Origin: Arenibacter hampyeongensis
Lineage (GTDB): Bacteria > Bacteroidota > Bacteroidia > Flavobacteriales > Flavobacteriaceae
NCBI RefSeq assembly: GCF_002909255.1
Contig: NZ_PIOB01000008.1
Location: forward strand, 62,001 to 126,000
Direction of reading: 5' to 3'
Length of the DNA: 64,000 nt
The notes under the pieces are model-generated. The model was not told where the DNA came from and ran no database searches. It saw nothing but the letters and a program-made list of their open reading frames with translations. The position numbers and the translations under genes are program-made. The stretch's first letter is position 1, and the number at the start of each line of letters is the position of its first letter. Below, piece after piece: positions 35,356 through 43,859 of this stretch.

Positions 35356-36726
35356 TTAGACTATAATTTCCTGTACTTCCTTAAGTTTGGGGATGTGTAC
35401 CTTCCAACCATAAACATCCTTTATTTTTACCCTAAAGGCATCCAACGAAGTAGGTTCGCCATGGATTAGGAAAACAATTTCCGGAATGTTATCCACCTCC
35501 TTCATCCAATCCAACAACTCGCTCTGATCGGCATGGGCCGATAGGCTTTCCAAATGATGTATTTTTGCCTTTACGGGGTAGTATTTTCCAAATAATTTAA
35601 GCTCATGGGCACCCTCCAATAGTTGTCGTCCACGAGTTCCTTCAGCTTGGAAACCAACTAATAAAACGGATGTTGAGGCCACATCGATCAATTGTTTTAG
35701 GTAAGTGAGTACTCTGCCACCAGTAACCATACCGCTACCGGCTATTACAATTTTAGGTCTAGGGTCGTCAATGGTCTTCCAAGTATCTGCATAGGATGTT
35801 ATTATACTGAAATGATTGCACATGGCATGGTACTCGTTCATTGGCATTTTATGCCAATGTGGAAATTGTTCAAAAACAGATAGTACATTGTTCCCCATAG
35901 GACTATCGATAAAAATGGGAATATTGGGTATTTTGTTTTTTTTGTACATCTGCCAAAGTAGAAACATCAAAGATTGGAGGCGCTCCACTGCAAAGGAAGG
36001 GATGATAAGATTTCCCCTTTCTTGAATGGTTGTTTTTATAAGACTGCTAAGAATGCCTACTACATCTTCCTTAGGATGTAATTTATTCCCGTAGGTGCTT
36101 TCCACAAAGAGATAATCGGCCCACTTTGGTCGTTCCGGAGCGTCTAGAAGATCGTCATATAGTCTACCAATGTCTCCTGAAAAAACGAACAATTTTCCGA
36201 AAATTTCCAATTCAATAAATGTTGCCCCAATAATATGGCCGTTATATCTGTATTTGAATCGAATGTGTTCCGATAGGGATATCCATTGGTCCTTCTCTTT
36301 GGATTGAAACAAATCAATGGTACGCTCCGCTTCTTTTACCGTATAAAATGGCAATGCCGGGTTGTGCTTGCTGTATCCTTCCTTATTGGCTTGTTCGGCT
36401 TCTTCTTCATGTATCGTGGCACTGTCCAAAAGAATAATCTTAGTTATGGCCAATGTAGGAGCAGTACCTACAATTTTTCCCTTAAAACCTTCCTTTAATA
36501 ATCTTGGTAGGTATCCCGTGTGGTCCAGATGTCCGTGGGTCAATAGGACCATATCTATTTTAGAGGCATCTATTGGCAGGGAAGACCAATTAAGTTGCCT
36601 AAGTTCTTTTAGACCTTGAAACATTCCGCAATCGATCAGAAGATTCAATTCAGGGGTTTCCAAATAAAATTTGGAGCCGGTTACGGTTCCGGAAGCACCC
36701 AAGAAATGTATTTTGATAGTATTCAT
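35356..36726 (-). CDS. Metallo-beta-lactamase / beta-CASP RNase-like protein
   Basis: This 456-residue protein has the MBL zinc motif LTHGHLDHTG (about residues 62-71), FSGDIG, and the beta-CASP and Zn-binding RMMBL segments: STYGNKLHP, IIPSFAVERLQ, IVIAGSGMVTGGRVLTYL and a late HADQSELLDWM with FLIHGEP. The family (Ysh1/CPSF73-like, as in bacterial and archaeal RNases) cleaves RNA as endo- or exonuclease. It ends a probable operon with the MscS channel and the ATP-cone nuclease (3-bp gap to the latter). In other bacteria such genes also occur beside Usp and phosphoribosyltransferase genes. Confidence 0.9.
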   Translation of the reverse strand: MNTIKIHFLGASGTVTGSKFYLETPELNLLIDCGMFQGLKELRQLNWSSLPIDASKIDMVLLTHGHLDHTGYLPRLLKEGFKGKIVGTAPTLAITKIILLDSATIHEEEAEQANKEGYSKHNPALPFYTVKEAERTIDLFQSKEKDQWISLSEHIRFKYRYNGHIIGATFIELEIFGKLFVFSGDIGRLYDDLLDAPERPKWADYLFVESTYGNKLHPKEDVVGILSSLIKTTIQERGNLIIPSFAVERLQSLMFLLWQMYKKNKIPNIPIFIDSPMGNNVLSVFEQFPHWHKMPMNEYHAMCNHFSIITSYADTWKTIDDPRPKIVIAGSGMVTGGRVLTYLKQLIDVASTSVLLVGFQAEGTRGRQLLEGAHELKLFGKYYPVKAKIHHLESLSAHADQSELLDWMKEVDNIPEIVFLIHGEPTSLDAFRVKIKDVYGWKVHIPKLKEVQEIIV

Positions 36727-36729
36727 GTA

Positions 36730-37575
36730 CTAATGATTACAAAGCTGTTTAATTTCGTTCAGAATTTTTTCTTTCCGGGTATTGGAGATTCCCAAATGGT
36801 CCAAAAAGAATTTATCTTTCCAAAGTTGTCTACATAAGACAACATCCCTACTCAATAAAAACTGTTTTTCCCTATTACTGAGCAGGGAGGATACTGTTAT
36901 GGGGTAAAGTCCCAAACGATCTATACGGTCCTTAAGGCCATCATTTAGTGGCAGGTCCCAACTCAAGAGATACAACCCAGCACATTTTCCGTAGGCTGTG
37001 GCATCGCTGGTAAAACGGGTATTGGTTACCACCCAGCCTTTAGCCAGTTCCCTTTTTTCTTTTTCCTTGGTAGCCCAATGTGCTTTTACATCATTATATC
37101 TGGAATGGATGTAGAGAGGAATCTTAACATTGCAATTACGCCCTTCTTCCGAGTGGAATTTGCATTCTATTACAGTGACTGTTCCATTTTTCTCTGCAAT
37201 TACGTCAATTTCATGGGTAACACAGATGCCATTTATTATTTGATCTACACTGGTTTGGTAGCCCGAATATTCCAGGATGGCGGCCACAAAACGTTCGAAA
37301 GGAAATCCTGTAGGTCCCAATTCGTATAAGGCCTTTTTTAATTTGTATTTTGAGGCAAAGACCGATTTGTTCTTTTTCAATAAGGCATAGGCCCTATTGT
37401 AAATTTCATTGGTAGAGATGCCTTCATAAAGTTCATCTTTTACGTGAATTACAATTTGTTCAACCAAATTATGATCGGCACCACTATGTTTAAGGGAATT
37501 TCGAAGCTTAACTAAAGAAAACTTGGCTCGTTCCCCGGAGGATTTTAGAATTTCAATGTCCAATTCGTTTTCCAT
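36730..37575 (-). CDS. ATP-cone domain fused to a Mrr-type PD-(D/E)xK nuclease
   Basis: This 281-residue protein has an N-terminal ATP-cone (residues 5-88: IEILKSSGERAKFSLVKLRN then EGISTNEIYNRAYALLKKN), the nucleotide-sensing module of ribonucleotide reductase and NrdR. A restriction-endonuclease-like domain follows, with GPTGFPFERFVAAILEYSGY, the metal ligand in THEIDVIAEK and the ExK pair in VIECKFHSEEG (about residues 137-147). The C-terminal 70 residues resemble a helix-hairpin-helix (LSNREKQFLLSRDVVLC, then FLDHLGISNTRKEKIL). There is no methyltransferase nearby, so classical restriction is unlikely. It lies 1 bp from the MscS gene and 3 bp from the beta-CASP gene. Confidence 0.8.
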   Translation of the reverse strand: MENELDIEILKSSGERAKFSLVKLRNSLKHSGADHNLVEQIVIHVKDELYEGISTNEIYNRAYALLKKNKSVFASKYKLKKALYELGPTGFPFERFVAAILEYSGYQTSVDQIINGICVTHEIDVIAEKNGTVTVIECKFHSEEGRNCNVKIPLYIHSRYNDVKAHWATKEKEKRELAKGWVVTNTRFTSDATAYGKCAGLYLLSWDLPLNDGLKDRIDRLGLYPITVSSLLSNREKQFLLSRDVVLCRQLWKDKFFLDHLGISNTRKEKILNEIKQLCNH

Positions 37576-37576
37576 A

Positions 37577-38482
37577 TCATTGCTTTAAATGTATATCCAA
37601 TTCCGGTATTTTAAGCAGTTGTAAGGTGCTGGAAGCCAAATTTACCTTACCATCCGTGGCTATAAGTGCCAGCACTATTTGCTCAAACAATTCATGCTTT
37701 GTAACCCGTCTTAATTTATAATCTGTGATATATCTTAAATTTATGGCTATCCAGTTGTCCGTTGGGCTAATGGCCAAGGTAGGTTCTATTTTAGCGTTTT
37801 CTATATAATAGTGTTCTACCATTTCCTCCCATTTTGCCAGTGATTTCTCGGTATAGTCGGAAAGAAATGCAGTTGCCTTTTCCAAAACTATTTTTTTCGC
37901 CAGTGCAACGTCCGATTCATAGGTAATGAGTATGTTAAGTTCATCCCAAACAAAGGGGAAGTCCATGGAATAGTTCTTTATAGGACCTTTGAACACAAAG
38001 GCATTGCTAATCTTGACGATTCTGCCCGAATAATTGTCACTGCTGACCCATTCACCAATTTCCATTAGCGTAGTATATATGCTATCTATATCAATTACAT
38101 CTCCCTTGATACCGTTGATTTCTATACGGTCTCCGGGTTTATAGACCCTTACAAAAAAGATATAAAAAGATCCGGCTATACTTAATATCAACTCCTGCAA
38201 TGTAAATGTTATTCCTGCTGTGAATAGGCCTATGATGATGGTGTAATCCTTAATGTTTTCTATGGTAAAGGCCATTAAAATTATAAGCGCTATTAGTAAA
38301 TAACCAATGACTTCCACTCCTTTTTGCGCCTTATATCTTACGGAGACGTTCTCTATTCTTTTTTTTAGGATCTTCCGAAAAAAACCAATTAACAGCACAA
38401 TGGCCAGAACCCATAATATGAGTTTTGCAATTCGCATTACTACGGGGTCGGTAATAAAGTCCAAGGGACTGTTCATGGGCAA
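37577..38482 (-). CDS. MscS-family small mechanosensitive channel
   Basis: This 301-residue protein has three membrane helices (about residues 15-35, 50-70 and 75-110), the pore helix GITFTLQELILSIAGSFYIF, and the MscS beta domain YKPGDRIEINGIKGDVIDID with a downstream alpha/beta cytoplasmic part (FPFVWDELNILITYESD). It is the first gene of a tight three-gene unit with the ATP-cone nuclease and the beta-CASP protein. A hairpin separates it from the upstream gene. It is unrelated in length and detail to the YbdG-type channel at 24828. Confidence 0.88.
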   Translation of the reverse strand: MPMNSPLDFITDPVVMRIAKLILWVLAIVLLIGFFRKILKKRIENVSVRYKAQKGVEVIGYLLIALIILMAFTIENIKDYTIIIGLFTAGITFTLQELILSIAGSFYIFFVRVYKPGDRIEINGIKGDVIDIDSIYTTLMEIGEWVSSDNYSGRIVKISNAFVFKGPIKNYSMDFPFVWDELNILITYESDVALAKKIVLEKATAFLSDYTEKSLAKWEEMVEHYYIENAKIEPTLAISPTDNWIAINLRYITDYKLRRVTKHELFEQIVLALIATDGKVNLASSTLQLLKIPELDIHLKQ

Positions 38483-38493
38483 TAGATTTTAAT

Positions 38494-38528
38494 AAGACCG
38501 CCAAAACAATATTTGTTTAAGCGGTCTT
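38494..38528 (-). terminator. Hairpin terminator downstream of the baeRF-like gene
   Basis: On the minus strand AAGACCGC pairs with GCGGTCTT around a loop of about 17 nt, ending in an A/T-rich stretch without a strong T-run. It may attenuate rather than stop transcription into the MscS gene. Confidence 0.6.
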
Positions 38529-38547
38529 TGAATTATTAAATAATCAA

Positions 38548-38961
38548 CTATTTCTTTTGTCCGAAATAGTCCCGAACCAATGCCTTGGTCTGGTTTTCGG
38601 TCATGCTATCCGCTTTGGTGACTGCTTTTAATTTATCCGCAAGTCCTTTGTGATTTTCCAATAAATCTTTTCTAAACTTTTCATTGGTGTCCGCTGGGCC
38701 AAAAAGGGCAATTGCATCTGCATCACTTATAGCATCTACCAGTTTTTTAAAATACGTTTTAAGTTGAGCTTTTTCCCTTTCCAAATAGGTGCGTTCATGC
38801 TTAACATCTTGGGTAGCACCCGTTTTGACCCTAGGTCCCGATGTTCCTTTACGATTAAAAAATTCCATTTCCGAAAAAATGGTTTCCATATTTTCGTCCT
38901 TATTATCCAAACGGATGATATGGGCTTTTTCCTTATCCATCCATATGCCAATGTTTTTCAT
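38548..38961 (-). CDS. baeRF/eRF1-domain-like protein, 137 residues
   Basis: The sequence KNIGIWMDKEKAHIIRLDNK at the N-terminus, HERTYLEREKAQLKTYFKKL in the middle, AIALFGPADTNEKFRKDL and a final DSMTENQTKALVRDYF follow the pattern of the bacterial-archaeal eRF1-like (baeRF) families, with their nucleolytic or ribosome-rescue association. It is shorter than typical members (about 137 versus 150-350 residues). It lies 11 bp downstream of a Usp gene and is presumably co-transcribed with it, so it would share its FNR-like operator. The assignment rests on pattern resemblance only. Confidence 0.5.
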   Translation of the reverse strand: MKNIGIWMDKEKAHIIRLDNKDENMETIFSEMEFFNRKGTSGPRVKTGATQDVKHERTYLEREKAQLKTYFKKLVDAISDADAIALFGPADTNEKFRKDLLENHKGLADKLKAVTKADSMTENQTKALVRDYFGQKK

Positions 38962-38972
38962 ACTTCAGTGTT

Positions 38973-39818
38973 TTAAGATTCGTTCAAAGCCAAAATAGGA
39001 ATCTTGGCATCATAGCCAATTTCCTTGACCAATGGCCTTGAAAATATACTATTAAAGAGGAAATGTTTTTTGTTGATGAATGCAATCATGTCACTCTTTC
39101 TGCTTTCCACAAAAGAAGTAATTCCTCTGGCTACGTCTTTATCCGTTAGGGTATGGAAGCTATGGTCTATGTTTTTGAGAATGTCGTCCAATAGCTGTTT
39201 GTTGACTTCTTGGCTCTCGTCCAAGGATGTCTCCTTTTTAAAATGCAAAACGCTTATGGATGTTTGGTGCATAACTGCTATCTCTATCAAGTAATTCAAT
39301 TCCTTGCGCTTAAAGGTGGATTTATAATTGGTGGGGAAGACAATTTCCTTGGGAGCCGAGAACCGTAGATCTTGAGGAATTGCCATTACTGGGCATTCCC
39401 TTATTTTCTCCATCGCATTCACCGTATTGCTTCCAAAAATAATCCCTTTGGCTCCAGTAGCTCCTTGGGTACCCATAACTACAAGGTCTATATCTTTACT
39501 GGCTATGGTCTGTTTTATGGCTTCTGAAAGAAAATTGAAAGAAGAAATGGTGTGATAGCTATGTTTGGGATTGTCGTGATGAAGCTCCAGCATTTCCAAT
39601 AGCTTGACAAAACCTTCATGCGACCTGGCTTTTGCTGCTTCAAATTCAGCACTGCCAGGCTCCGGCATTAACAAGGTATTGGTAGTGTAACTGTCCAAGC
39701 GGAAAACGTTCAAAAAGTAGAATTCACAATTGAGCTTTGCATAAAGATCCAGAGCATAGCGTGTGGCATTCAGTGCATTCTTTGAGAAATCGGTAGGAAT
39801 TAATATTCTTTTGTCCAT
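38973..39818 (-). CDS. Tandem-domain universal stress protein 1
   Basis: This 281-residue protein has two Usp domains. The first starts RILIPTDFSKNALNATRYAL and has the complete ATP motif GTQGATGAKGIIFGS (G-x2-G-x9-G-S). The second (residues about 150-281) has lost the motif; its equivalent place reads AFINKKHFLFNSIFSRPLVK. Usp proteins bind ATP and modulate stress survival through partner proteins. It has its own FNR-like operator, which overlaps the stop codon of the next Usp gene upstream, and is followed by the baeRF-like gene at 11 bp. Confidence 0.9.
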   Translation of the reverse strand: MDKRILIPTDFSKNALNATRYALDLYAKLNCEFYFLNVFRLDSYTTNTLLMPEPGSAEFEAAKARSHEGFVKLLEMLELHHDNPKHSYHTISSFNFLSEAIKQTIASKDIDLVVMGTQGATGAKGIIFGSNTVNAMEKIRECPVMAIPQDLRFSAPKEIVFPTNYKSTFKRKELNYLIEIAVMHQTSISVLHFKKETSLDESQEVNKQLLDDILKNIDHSFHTLTDKDVARGITSFVESRKSDMIAFINKKHFLFNSIFSRPLVKEIGYDAKIPILALNES

Positions 39819-39844
39819 AACAATTCTTCTTTAGATTGATTTAC

Positions 39845-39887
39845 TAAATATAATAGGCCACAGTCACAGTTACTATGACAATTATCA
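39845..39887 (-). promoter_or_regulatory. FNR-like operator and -7 element for Usp 1
   Basis: TGACAATTATCA at 39876-39887 includes the stop codon of the Usp gene ending at 39885. TATATTTA (39852-39845, minus strand) ends 36.5 bp from the centre. Predicted leader about 22 nt. Confidence 0.68.
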
Positions 39888-40733
39888 TTCCGTAGGCGGA
39901 AGGATTAAAAAAGGAATATCGGAATACATACTTAGGTCTTTTACTATTGGTTCTCTGGTAAGTTTGTCGAACAGGTTCCTTTTTTCGTGTACCATAGCGT
40001 ACATATCCACTTTCAATTTTTCCAAAAAAATATCTATAACCTTAGCCTTGTCGTCAAAGTTCCTTATCCATTGAAAGGAATGACCTAAGTTGCTTAGGCC
40101 TTCTTCCAAATTCTTTCTGTTCGCTTCTTGGGTAGTATTCAAAATATGTTGTTCATGAACATGAACAACCCTGATGGCTGCTTTGGACAATGAGGAAATG
40201 TACAACAGTGGGGCAAGTGTTTTTTGGTCGCAATTCTTTCTCAAGTCGGTCACAAAGGCAATTACTTGAGGTGGATGGAAATCCATTTCGCCGGGAATGG
40301 CCAGTAAGGGGCATTCTTTAATATTATTGGCAACCCTTATGGTATTGCTCCCAAAAAATATATCGGCGGTCTCGGTTAGTCCTTTATTTCCCATGGTTAT
40401 CAAGTCAATGTTTAGTTCTTTGACCTTTTGATCTATAATGTCGACCAAGTTTCCTTTCAGGGAAATGGTCTTAAAGGAGTGAAGGGGATTTTCGTTGTCC
40501 AGGACTATTTTGTGTTTAATATGGGTAACTTTTTCCTGAGATTCCAATTCAAGTTGTTTCAAATATTTTTTAATCCCCAAGACCGGAAGTGTTTTACCCG
40601 AAGAAATGGTAAGCTCGGAATAGGTATTTAATATGTGAAATGTACAGGACTGGGATGCTAAAAGTTTTGTTGCATAGAACAAGGCACAATAGGCATTATT
40701 GGAAAAATCGGTCGCTACAAGTATATTTTTCAT
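39885..40733 (-). CDS. Tandem-domain universal stress protein 2
   Basis: This 282-residue paralogue starts NILVATDFSNNAYCALFYAT. The first-domain ATP motif is GNKGLTETADIFFGS (G-x2-G-x9-G-S), but the usual TGATG loop is changed to LTETA, so it is one of the more diverged copies. The second domain has MVHEKRNLFDKLTREPIVKD in place of the motif. Only 6 bp separate it from the Usp gene starting at 41579, so the two are read as one unit. Confidence 0.9.
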   Translation of the reverse strand: MKNILVATDFSNNAYCALFYATKLLASQSCTFHILNTYSELTISSGKTLPVLGIKKYLKQLELESQEKVTHIKHKIVLDNENPLHSFKTISLKGNLVDIIDQKVKELNIDLITMGNKGLTETADIFFGSNTIRVANNIKECPLLAIPGEMDFHPPQVIAFVTDLRKNCDQKTLAPLLYISSLSKAAIRVVHVHEQHILNTTQEANRKNLEEGLSNLGHSFQWIRNFDDKAKVIDIFLEKLKVDMYAMVHEKRNLFDKLTREPIVKDLSMYSDIPFLILPPTE

Positions 40734-40739
40734 TCTCTT

Positions 40740-41579
40740 TTATTTTAATTGTGGAATTACCATAAAGGGTATGGAGACATGAAAGCCAATTTTTTTAATG
40801 ACAGGTTCAATAAATAGGCGCTCAAAAAAAGTATGTTTGTTCTGTACCATGACCAAAAGGTTGACTTTTTCTTTGGCTTGGAAGGCATTGATGGCATTTA
40901 TAATGTCATTGCTGGGCACATCGTGGAACAGTGCCTTTTTCGCTAAAACATTTTCCAGTTCTTTCTTTTGTTTTTGTTGATCTGCAGTAAGCTCATGTTC
41001 CGTGGATACATGCAGTACATTAATTCGTGATCCATGCTCCTCTGCGATGTTTAAAAGGGGTGCAAGTAATTCCTTGTTGTACCCTATTTCAAAATCTGTT
41101 GGAAATAGAATTTCGAAAGGATTCTCGTACTTAAAATTGGGGGGTATAACGAGAACGGGGCAATTGGCTTTTTTAATAATGTGTACGGTATTTGTCCCAA
41201 AAAGGATTTCCTTGGCTCCTGTAGCACCTGTGGTTCCCATAACCACTAAATCTATTTTTTCGGATTCAACGGTTTCCATAACCTCGTTCAAGAGGGTGTT
41301 AAAGGCCGTGTGTACTGTAAAACTGTGCTTGGGATTATTGTATTTCTTTATTAAACTATTTTTTAGTTTTTCCAGTTGTGTCATGGATGTTTCCTGCATT
41401 ACATCACCCAGACCAATCAGTCCTGGACTACCAACTAAATATTCGGCGTTATACACTGGAGGCATGTAGGTATGCATGAGGTAAAACTTACAACTTACAT
41501 TTTTGAAAATGCCTAAAGCGTAACTTATGGCCTCATAGGAATAGTCTGAGAAATCGGTTGGAAGCAGAATTCGTTTCAT
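40740..41579 (-). CDS. Tandem-domain universal stress protein 3
   Basis: This 279-residue protein starts RILLPTDFSDYSYEAISYAL, with ATP motif GTTGATGAKEILFGT in the first domain and VQNKHTFFERLFIEPVIKKI as the altered C-terminal equivalent. It is the first gene of a two-gene Usp unit. Its promoter faces that of the thioredoxin gene, and a single FNR-like palindrome in the 116-bp gap is correctly placed for both. Confidence 0.9.
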   Translation of the reverse strand: MKRILLPTDFSDYSYEAISYALGIFKNVSCKFYLMHTYMPPVYNAEYLVGSPGLIGLGDVMQETSMTQLEKLKNSLIKKYNNPKHSFTVHTAFNTLLNEVMETVESEKIDLVVMGTTGATGAKEILFGTNTVHIIKKANCPVLVIPPNFKYENPFEILFPTDFEIGYNKELLAPLLNIAEEHGSRINVLHVSTEHELTADQQKQKKELENVLAKKALFHDVPSNDIINAINAFQAKEKVNLLVMVQNKHTFFERLFIEPVIKKIGFHVSIPFMVIPQLK

Positions 41580-41602
41580 TATATTTTATAATTTTAGTGT
41601 TG

Positions 41603-41676
41603 TAAAACTAGATCGGAATAATTTTGAAAACCATGATATTGGTCAGTTCAATATCTTCATTGTTTTGGTAATTTTA
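41603..41676. promoter_or_regulatory. Divergent promoter pair sharing one FNR-like operator (Usp 3 / thioredoxin)
   Basis: TGATATTGGTCA at 41634-41645 is centred at 41639.5. TAGTTTTA (41610-41603, minus) and TAATTTTA (41669-41676, plus) each end exactly 36.5 bp from that centre. Leaders would be about 19 and 15 nt. Confidence 0.72.
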
Positions 41677-41695
41677 CTTGGTGAAAAAATAAATT

Positions 41696-41995
41696 ATGAA
41701 GAGTAGTTTTAGTAATATCATCAATTCTGATACACCAGTTTTAGTCGATTTTCATGCCGATTGGTGTGGGCCGTGTAAAATGCTGGCACCTATTTTGAAA
41801 CAGGTTAAGGACGAAATGGGCAACGCCATTAAAATCGTAAAGATTGATGTTGACAAGAATCAATCCTTGGCAAGTACTTATCAGGTTAAGGGAGTTCCTA
41901 CCATGGTGCTTTTTAAGAACGGGAAACAGGTATGGCGTCAGTCTGGAGTGTTACAAAAAAACGACATAGTTAGCGTTGTTCGACAACATATTTAA
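41696..41995 (+). CDS. trxA: Thioredoxin
   Basis: This 99-residue single-domain thioredoxin has the active site DWCGPCKML (Cys pair near residues 25 and 28), VDKNQSLASTYQVKGVPTMV with the cis-proline, and a final helix. It reduces protein disulphides in the cytoplasm. It is the only plus-strand gene inside a minus-strand Usp array and shares an operator with the Usp 3 unit, so it is likely induced together with it rather than being the housekeeping copy. Confidence 0.95.
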   Translation: MKSSFSNIINSDTPVLVDFHADWCGPCKMLAPILKQVKDEMGNAIKIVKIDVDKNQSLASTYQVKGVPTMVLFKNGKQVWRQSGVLQKNDIVSVVRQHI

Positions 41996-42019
41996 TTTTG
42001 GGATCTCCCAGAATTATCT

Positions 42020-42859
42020 TTATTGGTGTACTATTAGAAATGGGATCTTGGTATGGTAACTTATTTTCTCTACCGCTGGTTTAAAGAGGATACGCTCTAG
42101 AAAGTTCAGGTTTTTGGCCACCATCACCAACATATCCAGTTCCCTACTTTCTACAAAGGCCTGAACGGCATCATCCAGTTTTTTTTCTGTTAGGGTATAA
42201 AAAGAATGTTCGTTTTCCCTGAAATAGTTTTTTAAAAATGTCTTGTTATTCATCTGTATTTCACTAAGGTCTTCCCCTTTTTTAGCGACATATAGGAACC
42301 GCAATGCGGATTTATGCATTAAGGTAAGTTCCTTAATATGGTCAAGGACCTTTATGTCATAGCTTAATTGAAAATCTGTTGGAAATCCTATTTCCCTTGG
42401 GGTATTGTACTCGGCATCTTCTGGAACAGCTAGAACGGCACATCTTACCTTGGTAAGCACGTTGCCTGTGTTGCTTCCCAAGGAAACAGCTTTAAGGCCG
42501 GTGGCTCCTTTGGTTCCCATAATAATCAGGTCGATATTTTTATCCTTTACCTCCTGCTTTATATGATCCGTAAAAAATCCGTAGAGGGCTGTTGTACGAA
42601 ACGTATGTTTGGTGTTAAGGGGCAAGCGCTCAATATCTTTAAGTAAGTGATCCAATTTCTCATTGCTTTCCTTTAAAATGGTTTCCTCCAGTAATTCTGG
42701 TGAAACGTACATGGCAGCTTCTCCTCCGGAATTGTAGGAAATAGGATTGACATGAATTATATGAAAAGTGCAACTGGTTTTATGGTACAACGCCGTGCCG
42801 TATTTTATGGCGTTCCACGCATTGTCAGAAAAGTCCGTGGGTATCAATATATTCTTCAT
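42020..42859 (-). CDS. Tandem-domain universal stress protein 4
   Basis: This 279-residue protein starts NILIPTDFSDNAWNAIKYGT, with ATP motif GTKGATGLKAVSLGS. The degenerate second domain reads VAKNLNFLERILFKPAVEKI, closest to Usp 9 (VAKNLNFLQQLFLNSTIKKI), so these two form a subgroup. It is a single transcription unit with its own FNR-like operator; the thioredoxin gene converges on it with a 24-bp gap. Confidence 0.9.
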   Translation of the reverse strand: MKNILIPTDFSDNAWNAIKYGTALYHKTSCTFHIIHVNPISYNSGGEAAMYVSPELLEETILKESNEKLDHLLKDIERLPLNTKHTFRTTALYGFFTDHIKQEVKDKNIDLIIMGTKGATGLKAVSLGSNTGNVLTKVRCAVLAVPEDAEYNTPREIGFPTDFQLSYDIKVLDHIKELTLMHKSALRFLYVAKKGEDLSEIQMNNKTFLKNYFRENEHSFYTLTEKKLDDAVQAFVESRELDMLVMVAKNLNFLERILFKPAVEKISYHTKIPFLIVHQ

Positions 42860-42890
42860 GATGGTTTATTGTTGGTTCAATACAATTGGT

Positions 42891-42933
42891 TAAAAATAAT
42901 TTCTCTGCGGCACTTAACAAATGACAAATATCA
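42891..42933 (-). promoter_or_regulatory. FNR-like operator and -7 element for Usp 4
   Basis: TGACAAATATCA at 42922-42933. TATTTTTA (42898-42891, minus) ends 36.5 bp from the centre. Predicted leader about 27 nt. Confidence 0.68.
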
Positions 42934-42968
42934 TGTTGGTCCCAATTGGGTAAAATGCTATTCTGGGT

Positions 42969-43829
42969 CTAGGGTTCAATTAGGGGAAATATCAATAAAG
43001 GTACTTCTGTGTTAAAGGCGACCTGCTTGATTACGTTTTCTTTTGTAAGCTTTTCAAAAAAACTATGCCAATAATTAACCATGGCGATCATGCCTATATT
43101 TTCATTATTACGGGCATAGCTATTAATTGCTGCGGAAATATTGGAATGTCTGTTCACTTCTTCAAAACTGTATTTAATTCCATGAAACCTTTCCGTTAGG
43201 AGATCGCGAGCTGTTTTTTGATGTGCCAGCAGTTCCTTGCCCGTATCTACATGTACAATGGCAATTTTGGAGTTCCATAATTTTGCCAATTTTATCAGTG
43301 GTAGCAGTTCTACCTCACTGTAAATATGTTCAAAATTTGTTGCAAAGGCTATTTCATCTGGAATGTCAAAGTCAAAATTCCCGGGGACGGCGATAATAGG
43401 GCAGAAGTGGATTTTTTGAATAACCTTTACCGTGCTACTGCCCATAAAAACTTCTTTCAGCGCTGAGGAACCTTTGGTTCCCATAAAAATGTAATGTATT
43501 CCATTATCTACAGTAGTTCTCCCTATGGCATTTACCAAAGAATCGGCAATACTTAATCCCTTGAAAGTGTGCAATTTATTATTGTTGACAGACTCCAATT
43601 CGCTGATAATTGATTTTACATCTCGTTCCGATTCGTCCTTTATTGCCCTGAACAGGCGTGTATCCTTGGCTTTTCCCATGTTGCTGCTCAAATTGGATGG
43701 CCCTACCTCAAACGCATGCAGAATATGGAAAACGCATTCCACTTTTTCAAAAAGGTAGATGGCATAATCTATGGCGTTACGGGCATTGGCCGAAAAGTCT
43801 GTGGGCAATAGAATATATACTGTTTTCAT
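42969..43829 (-). CDS. Tandem-domain universal stress protein 5
   Basis: This 286-residue protein starts YILLPTDFSANARNAIDYAI, with ATP motif GTKGSSALKEVFMGS. The second domain carries VNYWHSFFEKLTKENVIKQV in place of the motif. It is the last gene of a four-gene Usp operon (46446 to 42969), 30 bp after Usp 6, without a promoter of its own. Confidence 0.9.
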   Translation of the reverse strand: MKTVYILLPTDFSANARNAIDYAIYLFEKVECVFHILHAFEVGPSNLSSNMGKAKDTRLFRAIKDESERDVKSIISELESVNNNKLHTFKGLSIADSLVNAIGRTTVDNGIHYIFMGTKGSSALKEVFMGSSTVKVIQKIHFCPIIAVPGNFDFDIPDEIAFATNFEHIYSEVELLPLIKLAKLWNSKIAIVHVDTGKELLAHQKTARDLLTERFHGIKYSFEEVNRHSNISAAINSYARNNENIGMIAMVNYWHSFFEKLTKENVIKQVAFNTEVPLLIFPLIEP

Positions 43830-43859
43830 CTTTCTACATCTTTTAAAATAACATTTGTT

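Noticed and set aside
36730-37575. Part of a type I, II or IV restriction-modification system
   Set aside because: No methyltransferase or specificity gene nearby, and the ATP-cone is not a restriction module; a type IV-like role cannot be excluded but has no direct support.
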